Shown in pieces: positions 22,332 to 26,310 of a stretch of 26,310 nucleotides of DNA. The notes under the pieces were generated by a model. That model made no database searches. It saw only the letters and a list, made by a program, of their open reading frames with translations, and was not told where the DNA came from. The position numbers were made by a program, and so were the translations under genes. Where the stretch lies: assembly GCA_002396205.1 (NCBI GenBank), contig DGXB01000054.1, forward strand, positions 1 to 26,310, given 5' to 3'. The stretch is from Bacteroidales bacterium UBA4243. GTDB lineage: Bacteria; Bacteroidota; Bacteroidia; Bacteroidales; F082. Positions within the stretch are counted from its first letter, which is position 1; each line of letters starts with the position of its first letter.

Positions 22332-23765
22332 ATGAAGAAAATTTTACGCATCATGCTGACGGCCTTCGCCGCAGCCTTCGTCCTTGCCTCGTGCCAACCC
22401 AAGGAGCAGAAAATCCACGTCGTTTCGACCAACGACATGCACGCCAATATCGACAACTTCCCGCAGTTGGCCGGCCTTATCGACAGCCTTCGCTCAGTGT
22501 ATCCCGACCTGTTGCTATTCGGCGCGGGCGACAACCGATCGGGCAACCCCATCAACGACCGCTACGAAGAGGTATCCAAGCCCATGTATGAACTGATGAA
22601 CGCCGTCGGCTTCGACCTGTCGGCCTTTGGCAACCACGAGTGGGACGGCGGTCCCATCGCCCTGCGCAATGTGCTCACTTGGTCCAAGTTCCCCTTTGTG
22701 TGCGCCAACGTCACCTTCGACGACACGCTGCAAATGCCCAATTGCAAGCCTTACGAAACCTTTGAACGCGATGGCCTGAAAATCGGTGTCATCGGTGGCA
22801 TCCAACTCGGTCTGAACGGCCTCCCCGACTTCCACCCGAAAAACGCCAATGGCTCCCACTTCGTGCCTTTCGAGGAAGTGTTGCCACAATACTTGGACAC
22901 TCTTAAAGACTGCAACGCCATCTTCCTGCTCACCCATCTCGGCCATGAGGAAGATCGCGAGGTGGCCGCCAAATTCCCGCAAGTGGCCGCCATCTTTGGC
23001 GGACATTCGCACACCCGCGTAGGCGAAAACGGGAAAGTGATGGTGAACGGCGTTTTGGTCACGCAAGCCGAAGCAAAAGTCAAATATGTGACGCTCAGCA
23101 CCTTCACATTCCGTAATGGCAAATTAGTCAATACTGAGTCGGAGCTGCTTCCCGTCAGGACTTTCCCGAAACGCAACGCCAAGGTGCAAGCCATGGTGGA
23201 CAAATACAACAGCAACGAATACTTCCGCAAGGTGGTGACAACCAACTTGACACCCATTGACAACTACGAATCGCTCGGCTGCCTGATGACCGATGCCATC
23301 CGCTACACGACCGGCTCCGACATGGGCTTCCAGAACCCAGGCGGCGTGCGTTTCGACACGCTCTCGGCCCGCCCCGTCACGCTGAAAGACATCTTCGCCC
23401 TCGACCCGTTCGACAACGAGATCATCCATTTCACGCTCAGCGGCAAGGAAATCATCGACCTGATGAAGTGCTGTTTCGTCACCGACGGCGGCCCCATCTA
23501 CTGCTCGGGATGCTCCTATTCTTATAAGGTGGACGACAACGGTGAGATGACCGACATTGAAGTCATCTTGGAGAACGGCAAACCGCTTGAAATGAATGCC
23601 AAATACAGCGTGGTGATGAACAGCTATATGACAAGCGTGTTCGACTACCCGCACGAGGACGATGGCACGTCGACCTTCCGCGGTTCCAACGACTTGATAT
23701 TGGAATACTTGGCTCAACATCCTGAAATTGACTATGGAACGACCACGAGGGTGACGGAGAAGTAA
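22332..23765 (+). CDS. 5'-nucleotidase / metallophosphatase lipoprotein
   Basis: The protein has 477 residues. Signal sequence and lipobox MKKILRIMLTAFAAAFVLAS-C21 predict lipidation and a periplasmic or surface location. The calcineurin-like metallophosphatase domain shows TNDMHANI (Asp35, His37), LLFGAGDNRSG (Asp67), SAFGNHEWDGG (Asn101, His102), LLTHLGHEED (His202) and IFGGHSHTRV (His225, His227). The C-terminal 5'-nucleotidase substrate domain is seen in DAIRYTTGSDMGFQNPGGVR and ALDPFDNEIIHFTLSGKEII. The usual N-x-G-G-I-R reads N-P-G-G-V-R. It probably dephosphorylates nucleoside monophosphates or related esters for uptake. The start is five bases after the small upstream gene. Confidence 0.94.
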   Translation: MKKILRIMLTAFAAAFVLASCQPKEQKIHVVSTNDMHANIDNFPQLAGLIDSLRSVYPDLLLFGAGDNRSGNPINDRYEEVSKPMYELMNAVGFDLSAFGNHEWDGGPIALRNVLTWSKFPFVCANVTFDDTLQMPNCKPYETFERDGLKIGVIGGIQLGLNGLPDFHPKNANGSHFVPFEEVLPQYLDTLKDCNAIFLLTHLGHEEDREVAAKFPQVAAIFGGHSHTRVGENGKVMVNGVLVTQAEAKVKYVTLSTFTFRNGKLVNTESELLPVRTFPKRNAKVQAMVDKYNSNEYFRKVVTTNLTPIDNYESLGCLMTDAIRYTTGSDMGFQNPGGVRFDTLSARPVTLKDIFALDPFDNEIIHFTLSGKEIIDLMKCCFVTDGGPIYCSGCSYSYKVDDNGEMTDIEVILENGKPLEMNAKYSVVMNSYMTSVFDYPHEDDGTSTFRGSNDLILEYLAQHPEIDYGTTTRVTEK

Positions 23766-23837
23766 ATTTGGCACGGTTTTGGTATGGTGATAAGGTGAAA
23801 ACCAACATAAACGTTTAACCCTCAAAAAATCACCACT

Positions 23838-24974
23838 ATGAAAGCCAAGAACATCCTGATGAGCATCCTGCTGGCAGTGGGATCCATCGCAGCAAAAGCA
23901 GCCACCGGCTATCCGCCCGAACTCGCCCTGGTTTCACAGCCCGTGATGGTGTACAACTACAACTCGATCACGGTCTACTACGACGTGGAGAACATCGGCG
24001 ACTACACCTACAGAGGGAACGTCTACCTCTACCTCGACCCCGACTACGGCTACTATTATGCCAACAAGTACGTCAGGGTCCGTCCCGGCAGCATCAAGCG
24101 CATCGCCATCAGCATCCCATCGCACCGCATCGACCGTGGGATCGGCTTCACCGTAATGCCCTACTACGAGCTTGGCGACGAACTCTACAGCTTCACCACC
24201 TTCGAATACTTCGAGCCTATCAGCTTCTATTGGGCCGGACCGCGCACCGAGCGCTGGGTGGTCATCAGCGCACCGCCACGCGTGCACTACTACACCCGTC
24301 CCGGCATCTACCGCTACTACTACGACGGCTATCGTCCGCCCATGCCCCCGCCTCCTGGCCATGGTCCGGGCACGCCTCCGCCTCCAATGAACCCGATGCA
24401 CCACACCTACGGCTACCACAGCAACAACGGCGGTTATCCTGCTACCCACCCCGAGGTGAACAGCAACCCACCCGCAGCGCCCAGCAACAGCGAAACTGCA
24501 CCGAGCGCAACGGTCCGCCCCAAGGCCAACGGAGGCAGCATGAGCTCTGGCAGCAGCCACAGCGGTTCTTCGACAGGCTCGGTCAGCGGCAGTGGATCAA
24601 GCAGCAGACGCGTAGGTAGCAGCTCTGGCTCCACAAGTCGCCCCAGCGGCACCTCGACAGGCTCAGCCAGCGGCAACAGCAGTCGCACAGGCAACACGGG
24701 ATCGAGCAGCAGCAGAGTCGGCAATGGCGCTTCGACAGGCTCAGCGACCGGTCGCACGGGCAACAGCAGCCCAAGCAGCCGAGTGAACGGTTCAAGCAGC
24801 AACTCACGCCCCAGCGGCACTTCGACAGGTTCAGCGACCACAAGAAGTTCCAGCTCAAGCAGCAGCAGTAGCGTCAACAGCGGTTCAAGCAGCACCCGTA
24901 GCAGTGGCACTTCGACAGGCTCAGCGACCTCCAGCAGCTCGACCCGCAGCGGCTCAGGCTCAGGACGCAGATAA
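23838..24974 (+). CDS. Exported protein with Tyr-rich beta domain and Ser/Gly/Thr-rich tail
   Basis: The protein has 378 residues. The signal peptide MKAKNILMSILLAVGSIAAK-A is followed by a beta-rich domain (about 25-150: YNYNSITVYYDVENIGDYTY, RGNVYLYLDPDYGYYYANKY, a bilayer of alternating strands). Then come a Tyr/Pro-rich linker (YRYYYDGYRPPMPPPPGHGP, about 155-185) and, from about 225, a low-complexity tail of Ser, Gly, Thr and Arg with recurrent GTSTGSA(T/S) and SSSSR units. No sorting domain or lipobox is visible. The tail could be a flexible, possibly O-glycosylated cell-surface spacer. It is built partly from a repeated REP-like DNA motif. I do not recognise the family; the N-terminal domain looks Ig-like. 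Confidence 0.88.
   Translation: MKAKNILMSILLAVGSIAAKAATGYPPELALVSQPVMVYNYNSITVYYDVENIGDYTYRGNVYLYLDPDYGYYYANKYVRVRPGSIKRIAISIPSHRIDRGIGFTVMPYYELGDELYSFTTFEYFEPISFYWAGPRTERWVVISAPPRVHYYTRPGIYRYYYDGYRPPMPPPPGHGPGTPPPPMNPMHHTYGYHSNNGGYPATHPEVNSNPPAAPSNSETAPSATVRPKANGGSMSSGSSHSGSSTGSVSGSGSSSRRVGSSSGSTSRPSGTSTGSASGNSSRTGNTGSSSSRVGNGASTGSATGRTGNSSPSSRVNGSSSNSRPSGTSTGSATTRSSSSSSSSSVNSGSSSTRSSGTSTGSATSSSSTRSGSGSGRR
24568..24929 (+). repeat. Five REP-like motifs read in frame in the Ser-rich tail
   Basis: Copies of CTTCGACAGGCTCAGCGACC or close variants start at 24568, 24652, 24730, 24820 and 24910, at intervals of 84, 78, 90 and 90 bases. All have the same frame, coding Ser-Thr-Gly-Ser-Ala/Val. The copies at 24730 and 24910 are identical over 20 bases, while the serine codons between copies vary. 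Confidence 0.8.
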
Positions 24975-24994
24975 CTGCAATGCGAACATAGACA

Positions 24995-25026
24995 AGACAA
25001 GGGCGACCGCAAGGCCGCCCCTGTCT
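24995..25026. terminator. Hairpin between convergent genes, likely bidirectional terminator
   Basis: AGACAAGGGCGACC and GGCCGCCCCTGTCT pair over 14 positions with two mismatches around a GCAA tetraloop, 20 bases after one stop codon and 25 bases from the convergent one. No strong T-run follows on either strand, so termination efficiency is uncertain. Confidence 0.6.
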
Positions 25027-25051
25027 CATTAATAATAAAGTTGTCCGACCA

Positions 25052-25717
25052 TCAGTCGCGCTTCCCGTCTAATGTGTCGACGATGGCATCTATCAGATTG
25101 TAGGCACCGTCATACACATCCTTGATGGTCGCGTCGAGCATATAAGCCGGCGTGGTAAAGACCAACAACTCGTTGTCGGCACAAACGTCGCCGTGCTCGG
25201 TTTGCACATGGTAAGCACCCATAGAACGGATGTTGTCGGCATCGGGCGTGCCTTCGTTGCCCAAGGTGACGCACACGCCAGGCAGCAGCTTGGCGAACAT
25301 CACGGGGGCGATGCACATGCCACCAATGGGTTTATTGGCTTCGCGTGTCTCAATGATGGCACGAGCCACGTCGGGCTGCACTTCCATGTCGGCACCTTTG
25401 AAAGCATAATTGCAAAGGTTTTTGGCCGCACCGAAGCCACCACTAAAGAGCAGGCCGTCGAAGTCTTCGGCCTTGTATTCCTCGATGGGCAAGATATTCC
25501 CACGCGCGATGCGAGCAGCTTCGGCAAGGATGTTACGTTCCTCGTTGACGGCTTCACCCGTCAGGTGGTTGACGACGTCACGCTGGGCACGATTGGGTGC
25601 AAAGCATTGGTATTCACAATGATGTTGGCTGATGGAAAGCAACAAAGTAACGGCTTCGTGGATTTCGCTGCCGTCCTTGTGACCGCAGCCTGAAAGAATT
25701 ACTGCAAATTTCTTCAT
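25052..25717 (-). CDS. elbB: ElbB-like class I glutamine amidotransferase-fold protein
   Basis: The protein has 221 residues, the normal length of the ElbB (SCRP-27A/DJ-1-PfpI superfamily) group. Landmarks are MKKFAVILSGCGHKDGSEIH then EAVTLLLSISQ, CFAPNRAQRDVVNHLTGE, RNILAEAARIARGNI, FDGLLFSGGFGAAKNLCNYA, the nucleophile elbow GGMCIAPVMFAK with Cys135, and LVFTTPAYMLDATIKDVYDG. The E. coli relative has weak glyoxalase activity and was linked genetically to isoprenoid synthesis, but the physiological reaction is not settled. It is cytosolic. It has a near-consensus promoter and stands alone, convergent with the Ser-rich protein gene. Confidence 0.93.
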   Translation of the reverse strand: MKKFAVILSGCGHKDGSEIHEAVTLLLSISQHHCEYQCFAPNRAQRDVVNHLTGEAVNEERNILAEAARIARGNILPIEEYKAEDFDGLLFSGGFGAAKNLCNYAFKGADMEVQPDVARAIIETREANKPIGGMCIAPVMFAKLLPGVCVTLGNEGTPDADNIRSMGAYHVQTEHGDVCADNELLVFTTPAYMLDATIKDVYDGAYNLIDAIVDTLDGKRD

Positions 25718-25743
25718 GATTCAATTCGGGTTTAATATTTGAG

Positions 25744-25776
25744 GCAAAAGTAAAAAAAATCCATCGAACAGCCAAA
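25744..25776 (-). promoter_or_regulatory. Consensus Bacteroidetes promoter of the elbB gene
   Basis: The minus strand shows TTTG (plus 25773-25776), a 20-base spacer and TACTTTTG (plus 25745-25752) followed by C. This is an exact match to TTTG-N19-21-TAnnTTTG, 27 bases before the ATG at 25717. Confidence 0.85.
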
Positions 25777-25866
25777 AAACAGAAGCAAGATTTTCGGAAA
25801 AACACCCCTTGAACGCTGCGGAAAGTGCCTTTTTTTTGATAGATTCCGCAGAGTTGGAAGCATTTT

Positions 25867-26310
25867 TTATGCCCACTCCGGCTTCCGTTTCTCGAAAAAC
25901 GCCTTCATGCCCTCCTGGCCTGCCTTTGAGATGCGCTGGTTGGCGATGGCTAACGAGGTTTGATAGAAAACAGGATTGAATGGGTCGTCGGTGCCGCTCA
26001 CCATGCGAAGCAAGTTCTTGCACTCGGCGATGGCATCGGGTGAGGCTTGCAGGAAATGCTCGATGTATTGACGCTCGGTGTCGATCATCTCCGATTCGTC
26101 GGCAACCACGTTCACCAGGCGGAAATCCTTGGCCTCGGCTGCGGTGAAACGACGGCCTGTCAGCATCAGCTCCTTGGCGGCGGCGTTGCCGATTTTGGCC
26201 ACCACGAAAGGCGAAATCGTGGCAGGCGTGATGCCCAAACGCACCTCGGAAAAAGCAAACTTGGTCTCCTTTTCGGCAATGACAATATCGGCGGCAGCGA
26301 TGATGCCATT
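25867..26310 (-). CDS. Enoyl-CoA hydratase/isomerase family protein, C-terminal part
   Basis: The frame is open to the right edge, so the N-terminal part lies outside the window; 147 codons remain. The crotonase fold is recognised from NGIIAAADIVIAEKETKFAF then SEVRLGITPATISPFVVAKI, GNAAAKELMLTGRRFTAAEA, AKDFRLVNVVADESEM and the C-terminal helix KAGQEGMKAFFEKRKPEW, in which the last motif (E-G-x-x-A-F-x-E-K-R-x-P-x-W) is typical. The first catalytic Glu and oxyanion-hole part lies outside the visible region, so hydratase, isomerase or methylglutaconyl-CoA hydratase activity cannot be chosen. No terminator is obvious between it and the elbB promoter. Confidence 0.93.
   Translation of the reverse strand, partial: NGIIAAADIVIAEKETKFAFSEVRLGITPATISPFVVAKIGNAAAKELMLTGRRFTAAEAKDFRLVNVVADESEMIDTERQYIEHFLQASPDAIAECKNLLRMVSGTDDPFNPVFYQTSLAIANQRISKAGQEGMKAFFEKRKPEWA

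Noticed and set aside
23934..24560. Antisense frame opposite the Tyr-rich exported protein
   Set aside because: Val/Ala/His-rich complement of Tyr, Asp and Pro codons; the sense strand has a signal peptide and repeats in frame.
24568..24929. CRISPR-like array
   Set aside because: The repeats are spaced 78-90 bp and lie in frame in a low-complexity protein tail; spacers are similar Ser/Gly codons, and no cas genes are present.

Overview
The window looks like a chromosomal segment of a member of the Bacteroidota, most likely order Bacteroidales, from a lineage with a type IX secretion system. The evidence is two proteins with T9SS C-terminal sorting domains, a gingipain-like C25 protease, a Bacteroidales-type DUF2795 protein, and many promoters of the Bacteroidetes form (TAnnTTTG at -7, sometimes with TTG or TTTG near -33). 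Most genes have G+C-rich codons; the segment around 1.7-3.9 kb is clearly more A+T-rich. Both ends cut through genes: dnaK on the left and an enoyl-CoA hydratase family gene on the right.

Layout. 1-1530 is the 3' part of dnaK, followed by a strong intrinsic terminator. 1531-3982 is an A+T-rich island with a serine hydrolase of the class C beta-lactamase fold, a decayed XRE-like regulator remnant, a twin 21-bp repeat, and a diverged ~120-bp direct repeat bracketing the island. 3983-14342 is almost entirely minus strand: a BamE-like membrane-anchored protein; a small unknown protein and a DUF2795 protein under one well-formed promoter; a run containing a cobalamin adenosyltransferase, a degenerate methyltransferase-like protein, an exported beta-rich protein, a T9SS cargo protein, an NFU-type Fe-S scaffold and an Mrp/ApbC Fe-S carrier ATPase; a hydrolase overlapping an AlkD-type DNA glycosylase; and a membrane acyltransferase behind an AbrB-type regulator.

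14486-18031 encodes a 1181-residue gingipain-like protease with three InlB-type repeats, fibronectin-like modules and a sorting domain. Next come a DMT transporter and a DUF362 lipoprotein (minus), a divergent bile-acid:sodium symporter family transporter (plus), a YpfJ-type zinc metallopeptidase (minus), a two-gene unit of a small possibly beta-grasp protein and a 5'-nucleotidase lipoprotein (plus), a Ser/Gly/Thr-rich exported protein (plus), the ElbB-like protein (minus) and the enoyl-CoA hydratase fragment (minus).

Most of the genes belong to familiar families. The more unusual content is the short repetitive DNA: heptanucleotide arrays at four gene borders (one read as the end of the AlkD gene), a 55-bp-period tandem duplication between mrp and nfu, a composite inverted repeat, a 14-bp-arm palindrome, and a TTCGACAGGCTCAG-type motif that occurs repeatedly inside coding sequence, always in the same frame and read as Ser-Thr-Gly-Ser. 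I found no CRISPR array, tRNA, rRNA or intact insertion sequence.
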